Positions 19,117 through 28,504 of a DNA stretch of 64,000 nt are shown piece by piece (the stretch's first letter is position 1; each line of letters begins with the position of its first letter). The position numbers were made by a program, and so were the translations under genes. The DNA lies in the NCBI GenBank assembly GCA_017854585.1, contig JAFMHK010000001.1, forward strand, positions 186,001 to 250,000. The letters are read 5' to 3'. The notes below the pieces were generated by a model. It saw nothing but the letters and a program-made list of their open reading frames with translations. It was not told the DNA's origin and made no database searches. The DNA comes from Paracoccaceae bacterium. Its GTDB lineage: Bacteria; Pseudomonadota; Alphaproteobacteria; Rhodobacterales; Rhodobacteraceae.

Positions 19117-21048
19117 ATGCGCAACCTGTTCATTGCTCTGGTGTTTTTCCTGCTGCCGATGCCAGCCGTGGCCAATGCCGATGCGCTGGGTCTTGCGCTG
19201 GATGCGCTGGCCAGCAGGGATGCCGCGTTGGCAGCCGAGGCGATTGCCGCGATCAATGATCCGGTTGCGATGGATATCGTGCGGTGGACCCAACTGCGTG
19301 CCGGCGACGGTGAATTTGGAGAATATCTGGAGTTTCTGGCGCTGAATCCCGACTGGCCGGGCCTTGAACTGCTGCGCCGTCAGGGCGAGGCACGGATCCC
19401 GCGATCTGCCAGCGTATCCGACGTGATGGGCTATTTCGCCGAGGTGGCGCCGCAGACCGGCACGGGTGCGCTGCGCCTCGCCGGGGCATTGGCGGTGTCG
19501 GGCGACCGCGCCACCGCCGAGGCCGAGATCATCCGTGCATGGACCACGATGGTCATGACGCAGGAGGAGGCGCGGGAGATTCTGGACAGCTACGACGGAG
19601 TGCTGGCACCCCATCACGTTGCGCGTCTGGACAATTTGCTGTGGGAAGGTGCTGAAGACCGCGCGCTGGGGATGTTCAGCCTTGTCCCCGAGGGATGGGC
19701 CCTGCTAGCCGAGGCGCGGCTGGCGCTGCGCGAGAACCGGCCCGGCGTCGATGACCGCATCGCCGCAATTCCGGCCAGTTTGCAGGATGATCCGGGGCTG
19801 GCGTTCGAGCGATTCATGTGGCGGATGCGGGCGGGATACTGGGACACGGCCGGTGAGCTGATGGCCGAACGGTCCACGAGCGCCGAAAGCCTTGGCCGCC
19901 CGGCGGAATGGGCTGACAGACGCGCCGATCTGGTTCGCGATGTGATGCGCGAAGGCGAATTCGACCTCGCCTATGAATACGCCGCCAACCATCACGTGCG
20001 CGCGGAGGACAGTTACGCGGATCTGGCGGAGTTAGCGTGGTTGGCAGGATATACCGCCTTGCGGCGGGGGCAGCCCGAAAGGGCGATTGGCCATCTGGAA
20101 CGCTTTCGCGATACGGTGTTCAGTCCCATCAGCATGGGGCGGGCAGGGTATTGGCTGGGCCGCGCACATGAGGCGGCCGGCAATGCCGATCAGGCCGCCG
20201 AGGCCTATGCTCTGGGTGCGCGATATCAGTCCAGCTTTTATGGTCAACTGGCTGCAGAACGGGGCGGGTTGCCCACCGATGCCGCCTTTCTGGCGCAAGA
20301 GGATTTTGGCGACTGGCGCACCGGGGGCTTTGTGAATTCCCGTGTGTTTCACGCCGGCCTGCTGCTTTACGAGGCCGGTCAGATCGATTTGGCGGAGCGG
20401 TTTCTGACCCATCTCACCGAAAGTCTGGACCGCACCGATGCGGGCCGGTTGGGGGCAATGGCGCTGGAACTGGGAGAGCCGCATCTGGCCTTGCTGATCG
20501 CAAAGCGCGCGGCGCAATCCGGGTTCGAGATCATGCCCGCCTACTACCCGCTGGCTGATCTGACCGAGGCCGATATTCCGATCCCCCGCGCGCTGGCGCT
20601 GGCGATCGCGCGGCGCGAGTCCGAGTTTGACCCGAACGTCGTCAGCGGCGCGGGCGCAATTGGTTTGATGCAAGTCATGCCCGGAACAGGGCGTGACACC
20701 GCGAATGCGCTTGGCATCGGGTTCTCTGAGGCGCGGTTGCGCACCGACCCGGATTACAACGTCTTGCTGGGCACCACCTTTCTGGCCGCGTTGACCGAAC
20801 GGTTCGACGGCAATCCGGTGCTGGTGTCCATTGCATACAATGCCGGACCGCGCCGGGCAGATGACTGGATCGAAAGGTTCGGAGACCCGCGCGGCGCGGA
20901 TGTGGACATTGTGGACTGGATCGAGGCGCTGCCCTTCACCGAGACCCGCAATTACGTGATGCGTGTCAGCGAAAGCCTGCCAATTTACGAGGCACAGTTG
21001 ACTGGAAATCTGCCTGCATCGGACCTGAGCGCCCGGTTACGCCGATGA
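19117..21048 (+). CDS. slt: Soluble lytic murein transglycosylase
   Basis: 643 residues, the size of Slt70-type enzymes. A signal peptide (residues 1 to about 21, ending AVANA) sends it to the periplasm. A long alpha-helical superhelix domain (about 30-470) is followed by the SLT domain. The catalytic glutamate is E501 in ARRESEFDPN; then GAGAIGLMQVMPGTG and SIAYNAGPRR complete the active site. It cleaves peptidoglycan with formation of 1,6-anhydromuramic ends. The start at 19117 is chosen because it begins the signal peptide. Confidence 0.94.
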   Translation: MRNLFIALVFFLLPMPAVANADALGLALDALASRDAALAAEAIAAINDPVAMDIVRWTQLRAGDGEFGEYLEFLALNPDWPGLELLRRQGEARIPRSASVSDVMGYFAEVAPQTGTGALRLAGALAVSGDRATAEAEIIRAWTTMVMTQEEAREILDSYDGVLAPHHVARLDNLLWEGAEDRALGMFSLVPEGWALLAEARLALRENRPGVDDRIAAIPASLQDDPGLAFERFMWRMRAGYWDTAGELMAERSTSAESLGRPAEWADRRADLVRDVMREGEFDLAYEYAANHHVRAEDSYADLAELAWLAGYTALRRGQPERAIGHLERFRDTVFSPISMGRAGYWLGRAHEAAGNADQAAEAYALGARYQSSFYGQLAAERGGLPTDAAFLAQEDFGDWRTGGFVNSRVFHAGLLLYEAGQIDLAERFLTHLTESLDRTDAGRLGAMALELGEPHLALLIAKRAAQSGFEIMPAYYPLADLTEADIPIPRALALAIARRESEFDPNVVSGAGAIGLMQVMPGTGRDTANALGIGFSEARLRTDPDYNVLLGTTFLAALTERFDGNPVLVSIAYNAGPRRADDWIERFGDPRGADVDIVDWIEALPFTETRNYVMRVSESLPIYEAQLTGNLPASDLSARLRR

Positions 21049-21049
21049 C

Positions 21050-21105
21050 AGGAGGCCAGCCCCCGGGCCTGCGGCCCTCCCCCGGAGTTTTGCGGCCAAG
21101 ATGAA
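21050..21105 (+). repeat. GC-rich intergenic stem-loop repeat, copy 2
   Basis: Lies directly after the slt stop. It has GGCCAGCCCCC, then the hairpin GGGCC-tgc-GGCCC, then CCCCCGGAGTTTTG and a GCCAAGATGAAG tail. It matches copy 1 (7172-7225) closely over the first 35 bases and diverges in the tail. It may terminate both slt and the convergent DMT gene. Confidence 0.65.
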
Positions 21106-21117
21106 GCCGATTGACCG

Positions 21118-21996
21118 TCAGTCTGCGGCTTTTTCCTTGGCGCGTGCCCGAAGCAGCGCGAAGACGCCAGCGGCGACAACCAATGCCGCACCGATGGCTA
21201 CATTCGTGCGCAACGTCTCGTTGAACGCGATGAACCCGAGGGACGCTGCAAAGACGAGTTGCAGGTAGGCGAAGGGTTGAACAGCGCTGGCCTCGGCCAC
21301 CTCGTAGACCTTGATCAACAGCCAGTGACCCAACGCGCCGGTGACACAGAGTGTGGCCATCCAGAGCCAGTCTTTCGGAGCCATGGGTTCCCAGAACCAG
21401 ATGCCGATGCACGACATCACGACCCCACCGACAACGCCGGTGTAGAAAAAGCTGGTGGCTGAATTGTCGTGCCGCGCGGCGTAGCGGGTCGCAAGACCAT
21501 AGACCGCGAACATCAGGGCTGAGACGAAGGGCACAAGTGCTTCGATCTGGAAGATGCCACCGCCGGGCTGCAAGATGATCAGCACACCCATGAAGCCCAC
21601 GCCGATTGCCGCCCAGCGCCGCCAGCCGACCTGTTCGCCAAGCACAGGCCCCGAGAGCGCAGCGACAAGAAGGGGATAGCAGGCGAAGACCGCATGCGAT
21701 TCGATGAGGCCGATCAGGACGAAGGCCAGAACCATGACGCAGATCTCCAGCGCCAGCAGCACGCCGCGAAATACCTGAAGCAAGGGGGCTTTGCTGGCCG
21801 CCACCCGGCGCAGGCCGCCGGGCTTGCGCGCTGCGATGGCGATGACGAACAGCGCGAAGAACCAATAGCGGATCATCACGACCATCAGCACGTTGTATTC
21901 GGCGGCAAGGATCCGGCTGATGCCGTCTTGCATGGCAAAGACAAAGGTGGTGGCCACCATCAACCAGATGCCACGCGTATTGTTTTGTACCATCAT
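21118..21996 (-). CDS. DMT-superfamily transporter (EamA type)
   Basis: A 292-residue inner-membrane protein with ten predicted helices in two EamA repeats (about 8-135 and 150-285). Typical repeat-end motifs are LLVAALSGPVLGEQVGWRRW and LVFAASLGFIAFNETLRTN. Members export amino acids or metabolites; the substrate is unknown. The start at 21996 overlaps the mnmD stop as ATGA, so it is probably cotranslated with mnmD. ATGs at 21993 and 22005 are alternatives. Confidence 0.86.
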   Translation of the reverse strand: MMVQNNTRGIWLMVATTFVFAMQDGISRILAAEYNVLMVVMIRYWFFALFVIAIAARKPGGLRRVAASKAPLLQVFRGVLLALEICVMVLAFVLIGLIESHAVFACYPLLVAALSGPVLGEQVGWRRWAAIGVGFMGVLIILQPGGGIFQIEALVPFVSALMFAVYGLATRYAARHDNSATSFFYTGVVGGVVMSCIGIWFWEPMAPKDWLWMATLCVTGALGHWLLIKVYEVAEASAVQPFAYLQLVFAASLGFIAFNETLRTNVAIGAALVVAAGVFALLRARAKEKAAD

Positions 21997-22670
21997 GGCA
22001 GGCATCCCGTGGTCATGTGCCGTTTGCGTCCGAAGCCCGGCACGCGCGCGACGACAAAGCCCGCCTCGGCCAGCGCCCGCCGCACATGGCCCGCTGCGGT
22101 GTAGGTGGCAAACGTGCCTTGCGGTGCGGTGTGGCGTGCGACCTGACCCAGCAGTGCCGGTTCCCACATCTCCGGGTTCTTGGCAGGTGAGAACCCATCG
22201 AGGAACCATGCGTCGGCGCGGCCCTGCCAATGCGGCAGGGTTTCGCGGGCATCACCAATGATCAGACGCAATTCGAAGTCATCGCCGATCTGGTGAAGCG
22301 GCAGCGCGGTCGGCTCTGTGTAATGATCAACCAAGACGCCGGTCGGCAGATCGGCAAAGGGGCGCAGGGCTGCGCGCAGATCCGCGAGGCTCAGGGGAAA
22401 GGCCTCGAAACTGGTGAAGCGCAAGATGCCGGGGGTTCCGCTCTGGCGAAACGCTGCCAGCGTCGTCAGGAAATTCAGTCCGGTGCCGAAGCCAAGTTCG
22501 GCCACGTGAAAGCCGGGACAAAAGCGCGTGTGCAGGTCATTGCCGCCCAAGAACACATGGCGCGTTTCAGCAAGCCCGTCATCCAGCGAATAGAACGGAT
22601 CGTCGAATCGCGCCGAGACCGGGACGCAGCCATCGCGCCATTCCAATGGATGTGTCTGGCCCTCGTTCAT
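21993..22670 (-). CDS. mnmD: tRNA 5-methylaminomethyl-2-thiouridine methyltransferase
   Basis: 225 residues, equal to the methyltransferase half of E. coli MnmC. SAM-binding motif AELGFGTGLNFLTT is near residue 56; DAWFLDGFSPAKNPEMW is the other diagnostic stretch. It completes mnm5s2U at the wobble base of several tRNAs. The FAD half of MnmC is not fused; a separate FAD oxidoreductase gene diverges from this one 59 bp away (22730). Confidence 0.92.
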   Translation of the reverse strand: MNEGQTHPLEWRDGCVPVSARFDDPFYSLDDGLAETRHVFLGGNDLHTRFCPGFHVAELGFGTGLNFLTTLAAFRQSGTPGILRFTSFEAFPLSLADLRAALRPFADLPTGVLVDHYTEPTALPLHQIGDDFELRLIIGDARETLPHWQGRADAWFLDGFSPAKNPEMWEPALLGQVARHTAPQGTFATYTAAGHVRRALAEAGFVVARVPGFGRKRHMTTGCLP

Positions 22671-22729
22671 GCCCTGCCCTAGAACGGATGAATTGTACCG
22701 CAGCTAGGACAAGGCGAGGGGAGAACGCA

Positions 22730-23767
22730 ATGGCCGACGTAACGGTGCGCGGTGCGGGTATCTTTGGACTGTCGGTGGCGTGGGCCTGCGCGCGGCGCGG
22801 CGCGCGGGTGCGCGTGATTGATCCGAACGGGCCGGGCGCGGGCGCGAGCGGCGGTATCGTTGGCGCATTGGCGCCCCATACCCCCGAGGCTTGGAATGAC
22901 AAGAAGCAGTTTCAGTTCGAAAGCCTTGTGATGGCCCAGACGATGTGGGCCGAGGTGGCCGAGGTTTCAGGGCAGGATCCGGGATATGCGCGGCTGGGTC
23001 GCGTCCAGCCCTTGCCGGATGATGCAGCGATTGCGCTGGCGACACGGCGCGCCGAAACGGCGCAGGCGCTTTGGCAAGGCTGTTATCATTGGCACATCCG
23101 GTCAGCAGATGAATTTGCACCGTTGGTATCGGCGACGGCTGGTCAGGTCGTGTTTGATACGCTGAGCGCGCGGTTGCACCCACGGCGCGCGACACATGCG
23201 TTGGCCGCAGCCCTGACGGTGCTTGGGGTGGAGATTGTGGCCGAAGGTCGCGCCCGGGGGGAAGAGGTATGGGCCACCGGCACCCACGATCTGGCGGCGA
23301 TGTCCGCGGCGTTGGGGGCCCCGGTGGGAAACGGGGTGAAGGGTCAGGCGGCATTGCTGGAATTTGATGCGCGCCATGCGCCCCAGCTTTATGCCGAGGG
23401 TTTGCACATCATTCCGCATGGTGACGGGACCACGGCAATCGGATCGACGTCGGAACGCGATTATGCCGACCCCACCGGCACGGACGCGCTACTGGATGAT
23501 ATTGTGGCGCGCGCGCGCGCGCTTTGCCCGGCCATGGCGGATGCGCCTGTCATCGCGCGCTGGGCCGGATTGCGCCCCCGCGCGCGTTCACGCGCGCCAA
23601 TGCTGGGGCTGCATCCGACCCGGTCAGGCGCGTTCATCGCCAATGGCGGCTTCAAGATCGGGTTCGGGATGGCCCCCAAGGTCGGTGCGGTGATGGCTGA
23701 CCTGATATTGGAGGGGCGCGACACGATTAGCGACAGTTTCAAACCGGCCGCAAGCCTGCCGAAATGA
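22730..23767 (+). CDS. FAD-dependent oxidoreductase, probable MnmC1-like partner of MnmD
   Basis: 345 residues of the DAO (D-amino-acid oxidase) fold. The N-terminal FAD site GAGIFGLSVAWACARRGARV is at about residues 8-27; the C-terminal FAD contact is FIANGGFKIGFGMAPKVG. In E. coli the matching domain of MnmC removes the carboxymethyl group of cmnm5U. Its position, divergent from mnmD with 59 bp between, suggests the same job here, but generic glycine/D-amino-acid oxidases have the same fold. It follows cgaggggagaac before the ATG at 22730. Its stop overlaps the next gene as ATGA. Confidence 0.8.
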   Translation: MADVTVRGAGIFGLSVAWACARRGARVRVIDPNGPGAGASGGIVGALAPHTPEAWNDKKQFQFESLVMAQTMWAEVAEVSGQDPGYARLGRVQPLPDDAAIALATRRAETAQALWQGCYHWHIRSADEFAPLVSATAGQVVFDTLSARLHPRRATHALAAALTVLGVEIVAEGRARGEEVWATGTHDLAAMSAALGAPVGNGVKGQAALLEFDARHAPQLYAEGLHIIPHGDGTTAIGSTSERDYADPTGTDALLDDIVARARALCPAMADAPVIARWAGLRPRARSRAPMLGLHPTRSGAFIANGGFKIGFGMAPKVGAVMADLILEGRDTISDSFKPAASLPK

Positions 23768-24510
23768 CCGAGATCGTCCCCGACCTTGCCCCTCTTGCAT
23801 GGGTCTACTGCCTGATCGCAACGGCGCTGGCAGCGGCACTACAGCGGATATCGGGCCAAGGGTTCGGGATGCTTTCGGCACCGCTTATCGCGCTCGTGGC
23901 GCCCGAGATGCTGCCGACAACGCTGCTGATCCTTGGGGCGCTGGTGGGGTATCGTGCCATGCGGGCCGATCGGTCGGCAGTGACGCTATCGGAGTTGCCG
24001 CCAGGATTGTTGGGGCGTTTGGTGGGCGCAATCCTTGCGGCTTGGCTTGCGTCCGCGCTTATCGGTTCTGGTTCGCTTGGGGTTGTCATCGCCTTGGTGG
24101 TTTTTGCGGCGATCGGTCTGTCACTGTTGGGTGTGCGGGTCGCCATTTCCCCGGGATCTCTTTTTGGCGCAGGGCTGGCGGCGGGCCTGATGGGGACGCT
24201 GACAGCCATCGGAGCGCCGCCCATGGCGCTGCTTTACCAATACGAAGAACGCGCCCGCGCCGCCGCCATGCAAAACACGTTCTTCATGTGCGGGATGGTG
24301 TTCAGCTTTTCGGCGCTCTTGTGGCACGGACTTGTGCGAACCGACCATTTCGGATTCGCACTTGCCCTTACCCCTGCCGTTTTTGCGGGTTTGCAGCTGG
24401 CCGGACCTTTCAACCGGGTACTGGGCACGATCCCGGCGCGCGCCGTCGCCCTTGGGCTTGCGGGGGCTTCCGCCAGCCTTCTGTTGCTTCGGTCGCTTGC
24501 GACCGGATGA
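23764..24510 (+). CDS. TauE/SafE-family permease (sulfite exporter-like)
   Basis: A 248-residue membrane protein with about eight helices. The two TauE/SafE repeats are visible: GQGFGMLSAPLIALVAPEMLP near the start, and GLMGTLTAIGAPPMALLYQYE in the middle. The family exports sulfite, sulfoacetate or other organic anions. The ATGA overlap with the FAD oxidoreductase implies coupled translation. Nothing nearby (no tau, xsc or suy genes) confirms a sulfur role, so only the family is claimed. Confidence 0.85.
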   Translation: MTEIVPDLAPLAWVYCLIATALAAALQRISGQGFGMLSAPLIALVAPEMLPTTLLILGALVGYRAMRADRSAVTLSELPPGLLGRLVGAILAAWLASALIGSGSLGVVIALVVFAAIGLSLLGVRVAISPGSLFGAGLAAGLMGTLTAIGAPPMALLYQYEERARAAAMQNTFFMCGMVFSFSALLWHGLVRTDHFGFALALTPAVFAGLQLAGPFNRVLGTIPARAVALGLAGASASLLLLRSLATG

Positions 24511-24573
24511 CCCGGCACTTTCATTCCAGAAATAAGGCCGCCGCCTACATCCGTCCCAACCCCACAGGTCGCA

Positions 24574-25122
24574 TCAAACCGGTGGCAAACCTGCCTCTGC
24601 CCGCAGATCGGCCATCAGTTCCGCCAGCGCCTTGACGTTGAACGGGTTTGCAAGGCTCTCACCTTCGAACTGATCGCCGGCCTGCGCCACCAGAACCTCG
24701 GGACCCTGCAAGATCCGCGGGCGGAACGGCACCATGCACAAGCGCAGCGAATACTGTGTCCGCTCACCACCCGCGCGCCCCGCGGCGGCTGACATGATCG
24801 CCACCGGCTTGCGATTCCATGGACCGCCCTTTGTGCGGCTGACCCAATCCAGCGCGTTCTTCAGAACACCGGAAATCGCCTTGTTGTATTCGGGCGTGGA
24901 GATGACGACTGCGTCGGCGGTTGCAATCTGATCGGCCAATAACTGAACCGATCCGGGGATCCCTTCGGCGGTTTCCAGATCGCCATCATACAACGGCAGC
25001 CGCAGGTCGGCCTCGGTGAATTCAGAGGGGTAAAAAAGACGCGCGGCCTCGCGCACCAGCTTGCGATTGAACGATGCTGCGCGCAGCGATCCCGAAATTC
25101 CCAACAGCCGTCCACTGGACAT
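24574..25122 (-). CDS. NAD(P)H-dependent FMN reductase (flavodoxin-like)
   Basis: 182 residues with a flavodoxin-like fold. FMN phosphate loop GISGSLRAASFNRKLV is at residues 8-23, and the flavin-stacking motif TPEYNKAISGVLKNALDWVSR follows near residue 75. The family reduces FMN, quinones, azo dyes or chromate using NAD(P)H. It diverges from the ThDP enzyme gene with 52 bp between starts. Confidence 0.9.
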   Translation of the reverse strand: MSSGRLLGISGSLRAASFNRKLVREAARLFYPSEFTEADLRLPLYDGDLETAEGIPGSVQLLADQIATADAVVISTPEYNKAISGVLKNALDWVSRTKGGPWNRKPVAIMSAAAGRAGGERTQYSLRLCMVPFRPRILQGPEVLVAQAGDQFEGESLANPFNVKALAELMADLRAEAGLPPV

Positions 25123-25174
25123 GGCGCTCTCCTCAGATCAAAACTCAATAGGACACTTAAACCGAGGGCACAGC

Positions 25175-26821
25175 ATGGCAAACCGACATGGCGGAAAAAT
25201 CCTGGCGGATCAACTGGCGATTCAGGGGGTCACCCGCGTGTTCTCGGTGCCGGGGGAAAGCTTTTTGGCGGCGCTGGACGGCCTTTATGACCACGCCATC
25301 CCCAATATCGTCTGCCGTCAGGAAGGCGGCGCGGCCATGATGGCCGAGGCGCACGGCAAGCTGACCGGCAAGCCCGGTGTGCTGTTCGTGACGCGGGGGC
25401 CCGGGGCCAGCAACGCCGCCAGCGGCTTGCATGTGGCCATGCAGGACAGCACGCCAATGGTGGTTTTCGTCGGTCAGATCGCGTTGGACCATCGCGATAG
25501 GGAGGCTTTTCAGGAGGTCGATTATCGCGCCTTCTTTGGTCCGCTGGTAAAATGGGTGGCCGAAGTGGAACGGACCGATCGCCTACCCGAGTATATATCG
25601 CGCGCTTTCCAGGTGGCCCAATCCGGCCGTCCGGGCCCGGTGGTTCTGGCCCTGCCCGAAGATATCTTGTCCGCCGTCGTCGATGTGCACGATCGCGGCC
25701 CCACCGTTCCGGTTCATCCCCCGGTCGACGGCGCCACCGCACGCGCGGCTTTGGCAGACCTCGCCAGCCACAAACGCCCCCTGATCATCGCGGGTGGCCC
25801 GGGCTGGTCCACAAAGGCGCAGCATGATCTGGAGGCCTTGGCAGCCGCCACGGGCATACCCGTCGCTGTCACCTTCCGGCGGCAGGACTACATGGATAAC
25901 GCCCACCCGAACTATGCCGGCGATCTGGGTGTTGGCGCCAACCCCAGACTAGCGCAGCGGTTGAAAGATGCCGATGCGCTGTTGGTCTTAGGGTCGCGTC
26001 TGGGCGATATCGCGACCGGCGGCTATGAATTGATGAACCCTGCCGCGCACGGAAAAACGCTGATCCACATCCACCCCGACCCCGATGAGTTGGGCCGCGT
26101 GTACCAGCCCACCACGGCCATTGCCGCCCGCGCGCCGGACATGTTGGCGGCCATGGTGGGGATCAACGATATTCAGGCGGATTGCGCCGAATGGACGGCG
26201 CAGGCCCGTGCAGATTACGTCTGGTGGCAACAGCCCAAGGAAACCCCCGGCGCGGTCAAGATGGAAGCGGTCATCGGCTGGCTGTCATCCCATCTGGACG
26301 GGCGCGGGATCATTACAAATGGTGCCGGCAACTACGCGGCCTTCCTGCACCGTTATGCGCGGTTCCGGGGCTATCGCAGTCAAGTTGCGCCAACGTCGGG
26401 GTCCATGGGCTATGGTTTGCCCGCCGCCATCGCCGCCAAGCTGGAACACCCCGACCGGCCCGTCATCTGCCTTGCCGGTGACGGTTGCCTGCAAATGACC
26501 ATTCAAGAACTGTCAACCGCCCGCCAACATGGGGCGGATATCATTGTGATCGTGGCCAATAACGGGCGTTATGGCACCATCCGGATGCATCAGGAAAAGA
26601 TCTATCCGGGTCGTGTATCGGGGACAGACCTGTTCAATCCTGATTATGTCGCGCTGGCGGCGGCTTATGGCGGCACCGGGCACCTTGTCACCGAAACGGC
26701 CCAGTTTTCCGCCGCGTTCCAGAAGGCGGAAAAGGGCGGCCTGCATATCATTGAGCTGAAACTCGATCCCGACATGCTGGCTACCGGCTTCTCGCTCAGC
26801 GACTTGGCGCCTCGGCCTTGA
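25175..26821 (+). CDS. ThDP-dependent enzyme, acetolactate synthase-like
   Basis: 548 residues with the three domains of the pyruvate oxidase/acetolactate synthase family. The PYR domain contains the catalytic glutamate in VCRQEGGAAMMAEA. The middle domain begins about residue 190. The PP domain has the ThDP motif GDGCLQMT...ANN. It is similar to IlvB-type subunits but no small regulatory subunit (ilvH) is adjacent. The reaction (acetolactate formation, a keto-acid decarboxylation, or a lyase) cannot be told by eye. Start at 25175 is chosen because the 38 upstream codons overlap the opposite FMN reductase gene. Confidence 0.85.
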   Translation: MANRHGGKILADQLAIQGVTRVFSVPGESFLAALDGLYDHAIPNIVCRQEGGAAMMAEAHGKLTGKPGVLFVTRGPGASNAASGLHVAMQDSTPMVVFVGQIALDHRDREAFQEVDYRAFFGPLVKWVAEVERTDRLPEYISRAFQVAQSGRPGPVVLALPEDILSAVVDVHDRGPTVPVHPPVDGATARAALADLASHKRPLIIAGGPGWSTKAQHDLEALAAATGIPVAVTFRRQDYMDNAHPNYAGDLGVGANPRLAQRLKDADALLVLGSRLGDIATGGYELMNPAAHGKTLIHIHPDPDELGRVYQPTTAIAARAPDMLAAMVGINDIQADCAEWTAQARADYVWWQQPKETPGAVKMEAVIGWLSSHLDGRGIITNGAGNYAAFLHRYARFRGYRSQVAPTSGSMGYGLPAAIAAKLEHPDRPVICLAGDGCLQMTIQELSTARQHGADIIVIVANNGRYGTIRMHQEKIYPGRVSGTDLFNPDYVALAAAYGGTGHLVTETAQFSAAFQKAEKGGLHIIELKLDPDMLATGFSLSDLAPRP

Positions 26822-26835
26822 TTTCTCTGCTTCAG

Positions 26836-26872
26836 AAGTACTCCGGGGTCCGGGGCAGCGCCCCGGTCCGCC
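26836..26872 (-). repeat. GC-rich intergenic stem-loop repeat, copy 3 (reverse orientation)
   Basis: Read on the minus strand: hairpin CCGGGGC-gct-GCCCCGG (26850-26866), then CCCCGGAGTACTTCTGAAGC and a GAGAAAT tail. The tail matches copy 1 (CCCCGGAATATTTATGAAAC, GAGAAAG). It lies between the convergent ends of the ThDP enzyme and MscS genes and may serve as a two-way terminator. Confidence 0.55.
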
Positions 26873-26875
26873 ATC

Positions 26876-28231
26876 TCAATCCAGCGCCTTTGTGATCAAT
26901 TCAGATCCTTCCAGCATCTTGACCTCGCGTTGCGGGAACGGGATCGAGATGCCGTTTTCCTGGAAGGCATCCCACAATGCCAGATAGACGTTGCCACGAA
27001 TATTGGTCAGGCCGCCGGTCGGATCCTTGATCCAGAACCGCAAGATGTAGTCCACGCTGCTGTCGCCAAACCCCACGATATGGCATACCGCAGGCCGAAA
27101 GCTCAGGACGCGTTCCACGCCCTGCGCCGCAGCCACCGCAATCTTGCGAACCTTGTGGGGGTCATCGCCGTAGGCAGTGCCAAAATAGATATCCAGCCGC
27201 ACGAATTCGTTTGAATGTGACCAGTTCACCACCTGATTGGTGATCAGATCCTCGTTCGGGATAAGGTATTCCTTGCCGTCGCGTGTGACCACGCTGGCAT
27301 AGCGCGCGCCAAGTGTATTGATCCAACCAAACGTCTCGCCAAGGGAAATCACGTCGCCGGGTTTGATCGACTTGTCCAGCAGGATGATTACGCCTGACAC
27401 AAGGTTCGACACGACCTTCTGCAGGCCAAAACCCAACCCCACCCCGATTGCACCCGACAAGACGGCAAGCCCGGTTAGGTCTACCCCCACCGCGCGCAGC
27501 CCGACAAAGACGGCAGCACCGTACAAGCCAAGCTGCATCATCTTGACGACCAGCACGCGCATGGAAGGCGAGATTTCCTCGTTCTTCTCTATTCGTGCGG
27601 CTGTTGTCTTGGTGATGAATCGCGCCGCCGTGATCAGGGCGGCCAACAGCACGATCGCCTGCACCAGCAGCAATAGCGAAAACCGCACCTCACCGAGGTT
27701 GAACCCAATGGATGCCAAAAGCTGCGCGGCTTCGTCCCGCAGGTTCAGAATCGCCAGAGTAACGTAAACCCACGCGCCATATCGCGCCGTGGATCGCAAC
27801 ACTGGCGAACGGATCAGACGCGTCACGAAAACGACAAACAGCCACGCGGTCGACAACTCGGCGATGACGCCCAGAATATAGCTCCGGCTGGGCCAAGTGA
27901 CCTCGCGCATGATCGCGACGACAATCCAGATCAGGATGACGAAAAAGATCATCTGCAGGCGACGATGAGCCACCACCAGCACCCGCATGCGCCATGTGGG
28001 CCAACCTTCGCGCGTGGCCATCCAATTGCGGACACGCGGCCCCAGCACCACGCGGAGCAGCCATGCCAACAAGAACACGCCAAATGCGATACCCAACTGA
28101 TACGCATTCCATGGGCGCAGCAGGTTCTCAACGAACAACTGCCCCTCTGACAGCAGGGTCAGCCCCAGATCGCTCGCCTGTTCGATCACATCTTGGGTCG
28201 GAACGTCTTGAGGTATGGTTTCGGGGTCCAT
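26876..28231 (-). CDS. MscS-family mechanosensitive ion channel
   Basis: 451 residues. A long N-terminal set of about five membrane helices (about 40-260) precedes the MscS core: pore helix plus the hinge GAIGVGLGFGLQKVVSNLVSGVI and LLDKSIKPGDVI. The beta domain follows (TRDGKEYLIPNEDLI) and then an alpha/beta cytoplasmic end. It opens under membrane tension to release solutes. It converges on the ThDP enzyme; 273 bp separate its start from leuC, a stretch in which I see no gene. Confidence 0.92.
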   Translation of the reverse strand: MDPETIPQDVPTQDVIEQASDLGLTLLSEGQLFVENLLRPWNAYQLGIAFGVFLLAWLLRVVLGPRVRNWMATREGWPTWRMRVLVVAHRRLQMIFFVILIWIVVAIMREVTWPSRSYILGVIAELSTAWLFVVFVTRLIRSPVLRSTARYGAWVYVTLAILNLRDEAAQLLASIGFNLGEVRFSLLLLVQAIVLLAALITAARFITKTTAARIEKNEEISPSMRVLVVKMMQLGLYGAAVFVGLRAVGVDLTGLAVLSGAIGVGLGFGLQKVVSNLVSGVIILLDKSIKPGDVISLGETFGWINTLGARYASVVTRDGKEYLIPNEDLITNQVVNWSHSNEFVRLDIYFGTAYGDDPHKVRKIAVAAAQGVERVLSFRPAVCHIVGFGDSSVDYILRFWIKDPTGGLTNIRGNVYLALWDAFQENGISIPFPQREVKMLEGSELITKALD

Positions 28232-28504
28232 GCCGGCTCCTTGCGCTAGGCCTCAGCATGGCAGTGGGGCGCATAACCTACAAGCCGCAGGTCAGCGATC
28301 GGGTGGCCGGATCCTCAATCCAACTTGCGAAAGCCACGTCCGGGCAGTAGATCAACGGCCATGACACGGGTTTTTGACATGGATGACCGCGCACGCCTGC
28401 CATGGCGGTTCTTTGGCGCTGGCCTTTCGGTGCGGGCACGACTGCGCGCCTAAGGCCCCTCCATTACCCAAAACATGAAATTCCATCGGGAAAGGACCGC
28501 AACC

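Noticed and set aside
23764-26821. Sulfoacetaldehyde acetyltransferase (Xsc) or sulfopyruvate decarboxylase with a TauE exporter
   Set aside because: The ThDP enzyme opens like acetolactate synthases, and no other taurine or sulfonate gene is present, so the sulfonate link is not supported.
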